Source: an uncultured Mycoplasmatota bacterium (GTDB lineage: Bacteria > Bacillota_I > Bacilli_A > RF39 > UBA660). From it: a stretch of DNA of 13,294 nt. Shown here piece after piece: positions 6,329 through 13,070 of the stretch (within the stretch, counting starts at the first letter, position 1; each line of letters begins with the position of its first letter). The notes below the pieces were generated by a model that was given only the letters and a program-made list of their open reading frames with translations, was not told the DNA's origin and ran no database searches. The position numbers and the translations under genes are program-made. The stretch is taken from the NCBI GenBank assembly GCA_900554615.1, contig USIB01000036.1:1-13294 (forward strand). Reading direction: 5' to 3'.

Positions 6329-8662
6329 ATGAGTATAACAAAAAAAGAAATAGAAAAATTAAACGCCTATTTTAGAGCATTAAATTATATCTCAGTAGGA
6401 CAATTATATTTAGTAGATAACCAACTTCTAAAAGAAGAACTAAAATGGAGTCATGTAAAAAAGAAAATAGTGGGCCATTGGGGCACAGTCCCAGGTCAAA
6501 ACTTCATATATACCCATCTTAATAGAATAATAAAAAATAACGATTTAAATATGATATACATATCAGGACCAGGCCATGGAGGAAATGCCGTAGTATCAAA
6601 TGTTTACTTAGAAGGAACATATACAGAAGTATATCCCGAAGTAACCGAAGATACCGAAGGACTAAGAAAGTTATTCAAACAATTTTCCTTTCCTGGTGGA
6701 ATAGCCTCTCATGCTGCTCCTGAAACCCCAGGCTCTATCAATGAAGGAGGGGAACTAGGTTATTCACTATCCCATGCCTTTGGTGCTGTCTTCGATAACC
6801 CAACCCTAATAGCAGCCTGCGTAATAGGAGACGGTGAAGCCGAAACAGGTCCATTATCAACCAGTTGGCACTCCAATAAGTTTTTAAATCCTAAAACAGA
6901 TGGAGCAGTCTTACCAATCCTTCATCTAAATGGATATAAAATAAGTAACCCAACCATACTATCTCGAATAAGTAATGAAGAATTATCATCACTACTATAT
7001 GGTTATGGCTGGAAACCTTACCTAGTCGAAGGCTCATCTACTTACGAAATACACAAAAACATGGCAAATACATTAGATAAAATAATAAAAGAAATAAAAA
7101 AAATACAATATAACGCTAGATATAACAATAAAGTAGAAAGAGTATTCTGGCCAATGATAGTACTTAGAACACCAAAAGGCTGGACAGGCCCTAAAATAGT
7201 AAATGGAAAGAAAATAGAAGGTACCTTCAGAAGTCATCAAGTACCAATACCAATGGAAAACGATGAAGACCTAAAATTACTAGAAAAGTGGCTAAAAAGT
7301 TATCATCCCGAAGAACTATTCGATGAGAGAGGAAAACTAATCCCATCACTAAAAGAACTAGTTCCATATAATAGGATGGGAGCAAATCCAAATGCCAATG
7401 GAGGACTTCTACTAAAAGAACTAAAAATACCAAATATAGATAAATACAAGGTAGATTTTAAACATCCTGGAGAAATAGAAAAAGAAGATATGCGCGTACT
7501 AGGAGCCTTTATTAGAGATATAATAAAAGAAAATAGAAATAACTTTAGAATATTTGGCCCAGATGAGACAATGAGTAATAGACTATCCCATGTCTTTGAA
7601 GCCGATAACAGAAGTTTCTATCTAACAAAGAAAAGTGATGACGAATACCTATCATATGATGGAAGAATAATGGATTCATATCTTAGTGAACATACCTGTG
7701 AAGGATGGCTCGAAGGCTATCTACTAACAGGAAGACACGGAGTATTCGTAAGTTATGAAGCCTTCATTAGAATAGTAGATTCAATGGCTAGTCAACATGC
7801 AAAATGGATAAAAGTAGCCAAAGAACTACCTTGGAGAAAGAGTATATCTTCACTAAACTATATATTAACCTCAAATGTTTGGCAGCAGGACCATAACGGC
7901 TATACTCATCAAGACCCAGGCTTCATTGACCACCTAGTAAACAAGAAAGCCGATATCGTAAGAGTATACTTACCTCCTGACAGCAACTGTCTTCTATCAT
8001 GCTTTGACCACATAATAAGAACAAAAAATTACATCAATGTAATAGTGGCCTCCAAACACATGAGACCTCAATGGTTAACGATGGAAGAAGCCAAAGCCCA
8101 CTGTGCCAAAGGCGTATCCAAGTGGGAGTTCGCTAGTAACGACAAAAAAGGAGTAGACATAGTACTAGTCTCAATCGGAGATGCACCAACTCTCGAGAAT
8201 CTAGCGGCCACTAGCATAATAAGAGGTTACTTACCAGATATCAAAATAAGATTCATAAATGTCGTAGACCTAATGAAACTAGAGCCTGATACCAAACATC
8301 CACATGGCTTGTCAAATAACGAATACAATAAATTATTCACTAAAGATAAACCAATAATATATAATTATCATGGCTATCCATCACTAATTCATGAGTTAAC
8401 ATACGAAAGAGAAAACAAAAATATCAGTGTTCATGGATACATCGAAGAAGGCACCATAACAACAGCCTTTGATATGAGAGTAAAAAACGAAATAGATAGA
8501 TATCACATAGTAATAGATATAATAAATCATCTAGATATAAAAAATACTAGAGAAGGCAAGAAAATAATAAGATTAATGGAAGAAAAATTAAAATATCACG
8601 ATTCATATATCAAAGAATATGGAATAGATATGGAAGAAGTTAGACTATTTAAATGGGAGTAA
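6329..8662 (+). CDS. xpk: Phosphoketolase (xylulose-5-phosphate/fructose-6-phosphate)
   Basis: The enzyme is thiamine-diphosphate dependent. It cleaves xylulose 5-phosphate (often also fructose 6-phosphate) with phosphate to acetyl phosphate plus glyceraldehyde 3-phosphate (or erythrose 4-phosphate), the key step of heterofermentative and bifid-type sugar breakdown. The 777 residues match the family length closely. Landmarks from this start are GHWGTVPGQ (H50), GPGHGG (H83), [10 protein letters not shown] (H128) and the ThDP/Mg motif GDGEAETGP (167-175) with N201 in LHLNGYK. The family block DPGFIDHL lies in the transketolase-like central domain, and a C-terminal domain completes the enzyme. 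The ATG at 6329 is preferred over the in-frame GTG at 6320 because GAGAG at 6314-6318 is correctly spaced only for the ATG. Two small genes follow within 3 nt each, so this heads a three-gene operon. Confidence 0.96.
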   Translation: MSITKKEIEKLNAYFRALNYISVGQLYLVDNQLLKEELKWSHVKKKIVGHWGTVPGQNFIYTHLNRIIKNNDLNMIYISGPGHGGNAVVSNVYLEGTYTEVYPEVTEDTEGLRKLFKQFSFPGGIASHAAPETPGSINEGGELGYSLSHAFGAVFDNPTLIAACVIGDGEAETGPLSTSWHSNKFLNPKTDGAVLPILHLNGYKISNPTILSRISNEELSSLLYGYGWKPYLVEGSSTYEIHKNMANTLDKIIKEIKKIQYNARYNNKVERVFWPMIVLRTPKGWTGPKIVNGKKIEGTFRSHQVPIPMENDEDLKLLEKWLKSYHPEELFDERGKLIPSLKELVPYNRMGANPNANGGLLLKELKIPNIDKYKVDFKHPGEIEKEDMRVLGAFIRDIIKENRNNFRIFGPDETMSNRLSHVFEADNRSFYLTKKSDDEYLSYDGRIMDSYLSEHTCEGWLEGYLLTGRHGVFVSYEAFIRIVDSMASQHAKWIKVAKELPWRKSISSLNYILTSNVWQQDHNGYTHQDPGFIDHLVNKKADIVRVYLPPDSNCLLSCFDHIIRTKNYINVIVASKHMRPQWLTMEEAKAHCAKGVSKWEFASNDKKGVDIVLVSIGDAPTLENLAATSIIRGYLPDIKIRFINVVDLMKLEPDTKHPHGLSNNEYNKLFTKDKPIIYNYHGYPSLIHELTYERENKNISVHGYIEEGTITTAFDMRVKNEIDRYHIVIDIINHLDIKNTREGKKIIRLMEEKLKYHDSYIKEYGIDMEEVRLFKWE

Positions 8663-8665
8663 GAT

Positions 8666-9010
8666 ATGGAAGAAAAATATAATAACAAAAGAAATGCAAT
8701 TTTTGACCCAGCAAGAGTTCAAAAATGGAATGAAGAAAAAAATCAGATAGTAGCAGTACCAAGCGAGTTCGTCGATATGTTGGCAAAACCATTTGACTAT
8801 TTAAGAAAGAATGCCCAAGATGGCTACTCAAACTTTGAAGAACTACAAGCCGCTAAAGAAATTGCTAGAAAAGATACCCTTGTCAGAGTAAAAAAACTAG
8901 AAGACGAAAAAAGAAATGGATACATTGCCATATCCACTCTAACAGTAGGAGGCTTTATAGCAATTAGTACCATAATATTCTTAATAGTGGGTACAATTGT
9001 TAGGGGTTAA
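8666..9010 (+). CDS. Small membrane protein of unknown function
   Basis: The 114-residue protein is not recognised. It is mostly charged and helical for residues 1-85 (FDPARVQKWNEEKNQIVAVP; later KKLEDEKRN). It ends in one strongly hydrophobic helix (~86-112, with FIAISTIIFLIVGTIV) and a short RG tail, so it probably sits as a tail-anchored or single-span membrane protein with the bulk in the cytoplasm. Its start lies 3 nt after the phosphoketolase stop and uses GGGAG inside that gene's last codons, so translation is coupled. This points to co-expression with phosphoketolase, but the functional link is unknown. Base composition resembles its neighbours. Confidence 0.75.
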   Translation: MEEKYNNKRNAIFDPARVQKWNEEKNQIVAVPSEFVDMLAKPFDYLRKNAQDGYSNFEELQAAKEIARKDTLVRVKKLEDEKRNGYIAISTLTVGGFIAISTIIFLIVGTIVRG

Positions 9011-9012
9011 CT

Positions 9013-9270
9013 ATGAAGTTTGATATATTAAATGAAAAAAACGAGTTCAAATTAGGTACTATAATAACAATATTTAATCTTCCAAATGTCAAGAAAGATA
9101 TCGCCTTATTTTCCATAGAAGGCTATGATAGAAAAGATATGGCTTCCCTAGAAGTCGCTTACATAAACAAAGGAAGCGATGGCTATGACTATCTAGAAGA
9201 AATAGAAGACGAAAAGACATTAGCAGCCGCTATGAAAGTCGTAAAAAAAGTAATAGAGAACATTAAATAA
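9013..9270 (+). CDS. DUF1292-like small acidic protein
   Basis: The 85-residue protein has the outline of DUF1292 (YrzB-like) proteins: a short beta-rich domain with IALFSIEGYD and LEVAYINK strands, then an acidic stretch YLEEIEDEKTL leading into a C-terminal helix (MKVVKKVIENI). The family has no established biochemical role. The start lies 2 nt after the previous stop codon, with GGGG upstream, making it the last gene of the phosphoketolase transcript. A terminator hairpin begins in its last codons. The family call is from pattern, not from alignment. Confidence 0.6.
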   Translation: MKFDILNEKNEFKLGTIITIFNLPNVKKDIALFSIEGYDRKDMASLEVAYINKGSDGYDYLEEIEDEKTLAAAMKVVKKVIENIK

Positions 9271-9285
9271 AACTAATGTTCTTTT
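9257..9285 (+). terminator. Intrinsic terminator of the phosphoketolase operon
   Basis: AGAACATTA (9257-9265) pairs perfectly with TAATGTTCT (9274-9282) and TTT follows. The stop codon of the DUF1292-like gene is in the loop. The pseudouridine synthase gene ends 25 nt away on the other strand, so the hairpin may serve both directions. Confidence 0.75.
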
Positions 9286-9309
9286 AATATTAAAAAAAGC
9301 AAAATATCA

Positions 9310-10149
9310 CTATTTCACTATATTAAAAAACTCCGAAGGAACCTCACTAACAAACACCATAAGTTCATTAGTAAGAGGATTAACAATTTCCAATCTATTA
9401 GCATGAAGAGCAAGTCTATTAATAGGGTTACACTTACTTTGGTAGCGGAAGTCTCCCACTATAGGGTGCTTAATATCAGACATATGACATCTAATTTGAT
9501 TTCTTCTGCCAGTAGATATAAGAATCCTAACAAGAGAATACTTATCATTATGTTTAATTCTTTCATAGTCAGTAACAGAAAACAAGCCATCTTTCCCTTT
9601 AGAAGAATAAACAAGAAGTGTCTTAGACATCTTTAAGTAAGACTCAATATGACCACTACTATTAGTAACTCCCTGAGTAACAGCAGTATACTCCCTTTTC
9701 TTAGTAAGACTATTCCAGTCCTTTTGATATAATTCTTGTACCTTCTTACTTTTAGCAAACATAATAACCCCAGATGTATCATAGTCTAATCTATGTATTA
9801 CAAATACCTTTTTATTTTCCTTCTTCAAATAATTAGATACCTCTCTATATAAAGTCCTTTCCCTCTCCTTATCATTAGAAATAGTAAGCATTTTAGTAGG
9901 CTTATCAACAACAATAATATCCTTATCTTCATAGATTATTTTCAAATTAAAATTATTCTCTTTAATCCTTTTCCCAATCGTTATAACATCACCAACATCG
10001 ATAGAAAAATCATACTTAGTAACAACCTTATCATTAACATATATACATTCATTCTTAAGTAAAGACTTAATATTATTCTTTGATTTATTTAAATTACTCC
10101 TCAAATAATCATATAACTTACCATTTTCCTTGACAATTAATTTATCCAT
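9310..10149 (-). CDS. RluA-family rRNA/tRNA pseudouridine synthase
   Basis: The enzyme isomerises uridine to pseudouridine in structured RNA. Its 279 residues show an N-terminal S4-like RNA-binding domain (~1-60, LYDYLRSNLNKSKNNIKSLL) and the RluA catalytic motif HRLDYDTSG (119-127, catalytic Asp D122). The conserved TGRRNQIRCHM and HPIVGD segments and an LALHA motif near the C-terminus are also present. S4 plus RluA catalytic domain is the RluD/YlyB-type layout, but the target uridine cannot be told from sequence. The gene is monocistronic and stands opposite to its neighbours: convergent with the phosphoketolase operon and divergent from dacA. Element E copy 3 lies ~74 nt upstream in the same orientation. 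Confidence 0.93.
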   Translation of the reverse strand: MDKLIVKENGKLYDYLRSNLNKSKNNIKSLLKNECIYVNDKVVTKYDFSIDVGDVITIGKRIKENNFNLKIIYEDKDIIVVDKPTKMLTISNDKERERTLYREVSNYLKKENKKVFVIHRLDYDTSGVIMFAKSKKVQELYQKDWNSLTKKREYTAVTQGVTNSSGHIESYLKMSKTLLVYSSKGKDGLFSVTDYERIKHNDKYSLVRILISTGRRNQIRCHMSDIKHPIVGDFRYQSKCNPINRLALHANRLEIVNPLTNELMVFVSEVPSEFFNIVK

Positions 10150-10222
10150 AACATCACATCCATATCTATTATATAATAAATATCAAAATAATTAAATATA
10201 TTTTTATAAATATTATTATGTT

Positions 10223-10359
10223 CAAGATAAGCCACTGTCTTATCTTGTTATGAATAGCCTTATAGTCTATTCATAAATAATTATAATAGTATCATATTCA
10301 CAGTGAAGTACTTTCTAACTTATAATTAAGGTTGGTAAAAAAAGATATCCTCGTATCTT
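10223..10359 (-). repeat. Element E, copy 3 (minus strand)
   Basis: Read on the minus strand, hairpin A is AAGATA (10359-10354) with TATCTT (10347-10342), followed by a T-run. The core AAGTTAGAAAGT lies at 10321-10310. Hairpin 1 pairs TATGAATAG (10275-10267) with CTATTCATA (10257-10249), and hairpin 2 pairs CAAGATAAG (10247-10239) with CTTATCTTG (10231-10223). Both hairpins have the A/G mismatch next to the stem, closed by C-G. The 12-base core is identical to copy 1, while both hairpin stems differ in sequence and still pair. It is upstream of the pseudouridine synthase gene, as copies 1 and 2 are upstream of their genes. Confidence 0.75.
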
Positions 10360-10364
10360 CCTAA

Positions 10365-10393
10365 AATATAATCATAAATATATTTAAATACAA
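10365..10393 (-). promoter_or_regulatory. Possible promoter reading into element E copy 3
   Basis: On the minus strand, TTGTAT (10393-10388), a 17-nt spacer and TATATT (10370-10365) sit directly before the element. The -10 is good and the -35 is poor. If active, the RNA would start near the GGAAGATACG of the element. Confidence 0.3.
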
Positions 10394-10418
10394 AAAGGAC
10401 TAATAAAGTCTCTTTTTT
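10392..10418 (+). terminator. Hairpin plus T-run in the dacA upstream region
   Basis: AAAAAG-GACT (10392-10401) pairs with AGTC-t-CTTTTT (10407-10417), with a one-base bulge and a 5-nt loop, followed by further T. It looks like an intrinsic terminator only 24 nt before the dacA start codon. It may act as an attenuator or as a bidirectional terminator. No convincing dacA promoter lies between it and the gene. Confidence 0.5.
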
Positions 10419-10441
10419 CATATGATTATTTAGGTGATAGA

Positions 10442-11521
10442 ATGAAAAAGATAATAGTAGTAATAGCATTATTATTCTTATTTACCCCTCAAGTTAATGC
10501 TAGTACAAGTAGTGCCTCTTCTTACATATTAATGGATGGAGTAACAGGAAGAGTACTCCAAAGTAAAGATATGCATAGTAAAAGATTAATAGCCTCAATT
10601 ACCAAAATAATGACCGCTACTATAGCAATAGAAAGTGGTAAATTAGATGAAGTAGTAGAAGTAGGAGATAGCATATCAAAAGCCTATGGCTCAGGAATAT
10701 ATATAGAAGTAGGAGAACATATAACACTAAGAGATTTATTATATGGACTTATGCTTCGTAGTGGTAATGATGCTGCCGCTGTGATAGCGGACTATATAGG
10801 AGGAAATACCGAAAACTTTGTAAAAATGATGAATGATAAAGCCAAAGAAATAGGAATGAAAAATACAACCTTCAATAATCCAAGTGGATTACCAACACCC
10901 ACAGGAAATTATTCAAGTACATACGATATGGCCCTTCTTACAAGATATGCAATGAAATATAAAGAATATAGAGATATAGTAAAAACCAAAAAATACAAAG
11001 TAACAACCGATAAAAAAACCTATGTTTGGAATAACAAAAATAAACTATTAAAATACGATTATGTAACAGGAGGAAAAACAGGATACACCGAAGAATCAGG
11101 CCGAACACTAGTTAGCACAGCAACAATTGACGATATGGACTTAATCGTAGTAACAATAAGAGACTCCGATGATTGGAATACTCATACATCACTATATAAC
11201 TATGCCAAAGAAAACTATATAGGCTATCGAGTATTAAATAAAGCAAAGTTTAAAGTATATGGAGATACATATTATAAAAACGATACCTTTTATATAAAAA
11301 AAGATGTATATATTCCTCTTAAGAGAGAAGAGAAAAAATCATTAGTTAGTCATGTCATATTAGATAAAAGAAAAGACTATAATACCAATGATAAAATAGG
11401 CATAAATCAAATATCACTAGGAGACACCTTACTATACGAAGAAGATATTTATATCATAAAAAACAGTAGTAAAAGTAAAAAAAATATATTTAGTAAGATA
11501 AGAAAGTGGTTTAATGATTAA
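10442..11521 (+). CDS. dacA: D-alanyl-D-alanine carboxypeptidase (low-molecular-weight PBP, peptidase S11)
   Basis: The enzyme removes the terminal D-Ala from peptidoglycan pentapeptides outside the membrane. The 359 residues begin with a signal peptide (KKIIVVIALLFLFTP, cleavage near VNA-S). The three penicillin-binding motifs are present: S52-I-T-K55, S107-G-N109 and K212-T-G214 in GGKTGYTEESG. A C-terminal beta domain and a basic amphipathic tail (KNIFSKIRKWF) probably hold the protein to the membrane. The start has AGGTGAT about 6 nt upstream. The end overlaps spmA by 8 nt. In Bacillus the equivalent gene next to spmA-spmB is dacB, active in spore cortex formation, so the dacA symbol denotes the family only. 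Confidence 0.92.
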   Translation: MKKIIVVIALLFLFTPQVNASTSSASSYILMDGVTGRVLQSKDMHSKRLIASITKIMTATIAIESGKLDEVVEVGDSISKAYGSGIYIEVGEHITLRDLLYGLMLRSGNDAAAVIADYIGGNTENFVKMMNDKAKEIGMKNTTFNNPSGLPTPTGNYSSTYDMALLTRYAMKYKEYRDIVKTKKYKVTTDKKTYVWNNKNKLLKYDYVTGGKTGYTEESGRTLVSTATIDDMDLIVVTIRDSDDWNTHTSLYNYAKENYIGYRVLNKAKFKVYGDTYYKNDTFYIKKDVYIPLKREEKKSLVSHVILDKRKDYNTNDKIGINQISLGDTLLYEEDIYIIKNSSKSKKNIFSKIRKWFND

Positions 11522-12101
11522 CTATTTATGGGGAATATTTATAATACTAGGAATAATATTTAGTATTATAAATGGAAATAATAACATAACAAATAGTATG
11601 CTATCTTCAGGTAGTAGGGGAATAGATATGATATTATCAATAGTACCACTTATGTGTCTATGGCTTGGCACCATGAAAATAGCGGAATCATCAGGATTAT
11701 TAGATATAATATCAAAAAAATTATCAAAAATAGTAAAAGTACTTTTTCCTGAAATACCAGAAGGAGATAAAGCTATAGGATATATATCCTCAAATATAGT
11801 TATGAATATGTTAGGACTAGGAAATGCCGCTACCCCATTTGGACTAAAAGCAATGAGCGAATTAAAAAGACTAAATAAAGATAGTAGTACAGCCTCTAGG
11901 TCAATGATAACCTTTCTAGTAATCAATACATCATCAGTTACCATAGTTCCTACAACAGTAATAAGTCTAAGACTATCTAGTGGTAGTATTAATCCTACTG
12001 AGATAATACCAGTAACTATTATTACTACCTTTTTATCAACATTCTTAGCCCTTTTATTAGATAGATTATTTTACTTTATATGGAGAAGAAAATATGATTA
12101 A
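11514..12101 (+). CDS. spmA: SpmA-like spore maturation/Gate-domain membrane protein
   Basis: The 195-residue membrane protein has about five hydrophobic segments. It carries the SpmA-type conserved stretch NMLGLGNAATPFGLKAM (~residues 101-117) and the INTSSVTIVPTT motif. SpmA and SpmB are needed in Bacillus for spore core dehydration, but the pair also occurs in bacteria that do not sporulate, so it does not prove sporulation here. The start ATG overlaps the dacA stop in the sequence ATGATTAA, and the next junction uses the same 8 bases, so all three genes are translationally coupled. Confidence 0.85.
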   Translation: MINYLWGIFIILGIIFSIINGNNNITNSMLSSGSRGIDMILSIVPLMCLWLGTMKIAESSGLLDIISKKLSKIVKVLFPEIPEGDKAIGYISSNIVMNMLGLGNAATPFGLKAMSELKRLNKDSSTASRSMITFLVINTSSVTIVPTTVISLRLSSGSINPTEIIPVTIITTFLSTFLALLLDRLFYFIWRRKYD

Positions 12102-12606
12102 TTATTTTATTCCAATACTAGTAATGATTATTATTATATATGGAATATATAAAAAAGTAGATATATTTGATACATTTATAATAGGAGTAAAAGAAGGAAT
12201 GAAATTAAGTATAAATCTATTTCCAACTATATTTGCTATGATTATTGCTATTACTATGATTACAGATAGTGGTATAATTACTTATATATGTAATATACTA
12301 AAACCTATATTTATAAAGTTATCCTTTCCTACAGAAGTACTTCCTTTGGCCTTGTTAAGACCAATCTCAGGCTCTAGTAGTTTAGTTATACTAAATGATA
12401 TATTAACAAAGTATGGAGCAGATTCATTTATTGGTAGGTTATCTTCAGTTATGCAAGGCTCTACAGATACCACTATCTACATACTAAGTATGTATTTTGC
12501 TAGTATTAATATAAAAAAAATAAAATATTCTTTACTAGTAGGTCTTCTATCTGATTTAATTAGTGTAATAATTAGTTTTATTATGGTTAGTATATTCTTT
12601 AATTAG
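12094..12606 (+). CDS. spmB: SpmB-like spore maturation/Gate-domain membrane protein
   Basis: The 170-residue membrane protein is the usual partner of SpmA. It carries the Gate-domain segment LRPISGSSSLVIL (~residues 88-100) followed by GRLSSVMQGSTDTTIYILSM (~138-157), both typical of SpmB. Several membrane helices flank these motifs. It starts within ATGATTAA at the spmA stop and is the last gene of the operon. A pair of hairpins and a T-run follow from 12619. Confidence 0.86.
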   Translation: MINYFIPILVMIIIIYGIYKKVDIFDTFIIGVKEGMKLSINLFPTIFAMIIAITMITDSGIITYICNILKPIFIKLSFPTEVLPLALLRPISGSSSLVILNDILTKYGADSFIGRLSSVMQGSTDTTIYILSMYFASINIKKIKYSLLVGLLSDLISVIISFIMVSIFFN

Positions 12607-12618
12607 TATTATATTAAA

Positions 12619-12682
12619 ACCACTTCAGCCTTATATAAAATAAGTCTTCCGTGGTATCTCGTAAGCCTCCAAAAGGAGTCTT
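12619..12682 (-). repeat. Tandem mismatch hairpins after spmB (element-E-like hairpin pair)
   Basis: In plus coordinates, hairpin a has ACCAC (12619-12623) with GTGGT (12651-12655) and an inner AG-c-CTTAT / ATAAG-t-CT helix (12627-12647). Hairpin b has AAG-c-CTCC (12663-12670) with GGAG-t-CTT (12675-12682) around AAAA. On the minus strand each reads AG-A-C...G-G-CT, the same A/G mismatch grammar as element E, but the element core is absent. Six T follow at 12693-12698 on the plus strand, so the pair may also serve as the terminator of the dacA-spmA-spmB transcript. Confidence 0.55.
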
Positions 12683-12699
12683 CCTCATAAACTTTTTTG

Positions 12700-12708
12700 T
12701 GTTATAAT
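12700..12708 (+). promoter_or_regulatory. Possible extended -10 promoter
   Basis: TGTTATAAT is a perfect extended -10 box, but the -35 region overlaps the preceding hairpin and is poor. It could drive a long leader (~150 nt) for the small peptide locus. Confidence 0.3.
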
Positions 12709-12758
12709 ATAGACATATGTATGTATATAAAAATAAATAAAAATACACTAAAAGTATA

Positions 12759-12787
12759 TTGACTATTCAGTACATCTATAGTACAGA
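12759..12787 (+). promoter_or_regulatory. Possible promoter of the small peptide locus
   Basis: TTGACT (12759-12764), a 17-nt spacer and TACAGA (12782-12787). The -35 is strong and the -10 weak. A perfect hairpin, ACAGAT-AAT-ATCTGT (12783-12797), overlaps the -10. Confidence 0.4.
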
Positions 12788-12797
12788 TAATATCTGT

Positions 12798-12848
12798 GGT
12801 AACACTTAAAGGTGCTAGTCTCTCCAAAATCTTAGTAATCCTAAGAGG
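12798..12848 (+). repeat. Inverted repeat, left arm (5' leader of small peptide mRNA)
   Basis: GGTAACAC (12798-12805), AGGTG (12810-12814), CTCTCC (12820-12825) and AGAGG (12844-12848) occur in this order. Their complements occur in reverse order at 13011-13063. The leader therefore resembles the minus-strand RNA described below and is complementary to the 3' part of its own transcript. Confidence 0.7.
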
Positions 12849-12854
12849 AAGGAG
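12822..12854 (+). promoter_or_regulatory. Hairpin that can hide the ribosome binding site
   Basis: CTTAG (12831-12835) pairs with CTAAG (12841-12845), and the outer CTCC (12822-12825) can pair with GGAG (12851-12854), the ribosome binding site of the ATG at 12862. This would reduce translation unless opened. Confidence 0.5.
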
Positions 12855-12861
12855 TGATTCT

Positions 12862-12906
12862 ATGATGAAAGAACTTTTTTACTTCTTAGGGGGTTTGGAG
12901 GTTTGA
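12862..12906 (+). CDS. Short ORF, possible N-terminal part or leader of a membrane peptide
   Basis: GGAG lies 7 nt before this ATG, and the frame reads MMKELFYFLGGLEV before TGA at 12904-12906. The next ORF is in the same frame immediately after, so the two could be one 41-residue peptide if TGA were read through or were a recent nonsense change. On its own it would be a 14-residue leader peptide. It aligns without gaps to the start at 13252 (GG at residues 10-11 in both), which supports a real coding sequence. The MKELF opening resembles short Fst-type toxins, but that is only a resemblance. Confidence 0.5.
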   Translation: MMKELFYFLGGLEV

Positions 12907-12909
12907 GTA

Positions 12910-12987
12910 GTGGACTCTGTTGTAAGTTTAATTACAATAGTTTTCTTATTTGTTATCTATTTGGATAATAGAAAACATAGAAAATAA
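12910..12987 (+). CDS. Small single-helix membrane peptide, type I toxin candidate
   Basis: GTG at 12910 lies 8 nt after GGAGG (12897-12901) and encodes 25 residues: a hydrophobic helix (VVSLITIVFLFVIYL) followed by a charged basic tail (DNRKHRK). This is the shape of type I toxins such as TxpA, BsrG, Fst and the putative holin-like toxins, which insert into the membrane. The RNA setting supports the call: a structured leader before it, and a convergent minus-strand RNA with consensus promoter that ends at its stop codon. No family can be named with certainty. The alternative is that it is the second half of a peptide starting at 12862 and interrupted by TGA. Confidence 0.55.
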   Translation: MDSVVSLITIVFLFVIYLDNRKHRK

Positions 12988-13014
12988 AAAAGCGAGGCAC
13001 CCAGGGGGTGCCTC
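12982..13014 (-). terminator. Intrinsic terminator of the convergent minus-strand RNA
   Basis: GAGGCACCC (13014-13006, minus strand) pairs with GGGTGCCTC (13002-12994): 9 perfect pairs around a 3-nt loop. GC and six T follow (12991-12986). This is the strongest terminator in the window and points to minus-strand transcription; the plus side has no T-run. Confidence 0.85.
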
Positions 13015-13063
13015 TATAACTAAAAATTATGGAGAGAACACCTTACTCAAAATAGGTGTTACC
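13011..13063 (+). repeat. Inverted repeat, right arm (3' region of small peptide mRNA)
   Basis: CCTCT (13011-13015), GGAGAG (13031-13036), CACCT (13039-13043) and GTGTTACC (13056-13063) are complementary, in reverse order, to blocks in the leader at 12798-12848. Spacer lengths differ slightly. Confidence 0.7.
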
Positions 13064-13070
13064 CATTTTT
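13037..13070 (+). terminator. Possible terminator of the small peptide mRNA
   Basis: AACACCT (13037-13043) pairs with AGGTGTT (13054-13060) and ATTTTT follows after ACCC. The stem is 7 bp with a 10-nt loop and the T-run is offset, so efficiency is uncertain. Confidence 0.45.

Noticed and set aside
6716..6745. Phosphoketolase has Asn in SINEGGELG (residue 138), where I recall His in bifidobacterial enzymes, suggesting a lost catalytic residue.
   Set aside because: By spacing from the other conserved histidines (H50, H83), the catalytic His of this region corresponds to H128 in SHAAPE, which is present. The Asn position is therefore probably variable.
11522..11944. A 140-codon minus-strand frame, and similar opposite-strand frames inside comEA (1192-1605 and 1609-1839).
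   Set aside because: They lie opposite strongly supported genes, lack ribosome binding sites and have no recognisable domains; they arise from codon bias of the sense genes.
10442..12606. Reading dacA-spmA-spmB as evidence that the organism forms spores.
   Set aside because: The same trio is found in non-sporulating bacteria, and no other sporulation gene is visible in the window.
2..12606. Genetic code 4 (TGA = Trp), suggested by the absence of TGA stops.
   Set aside because: The large genes use TGG for Trp and none needs TGA as sense. Rare TGA use is expected at this base composition and with few genes.
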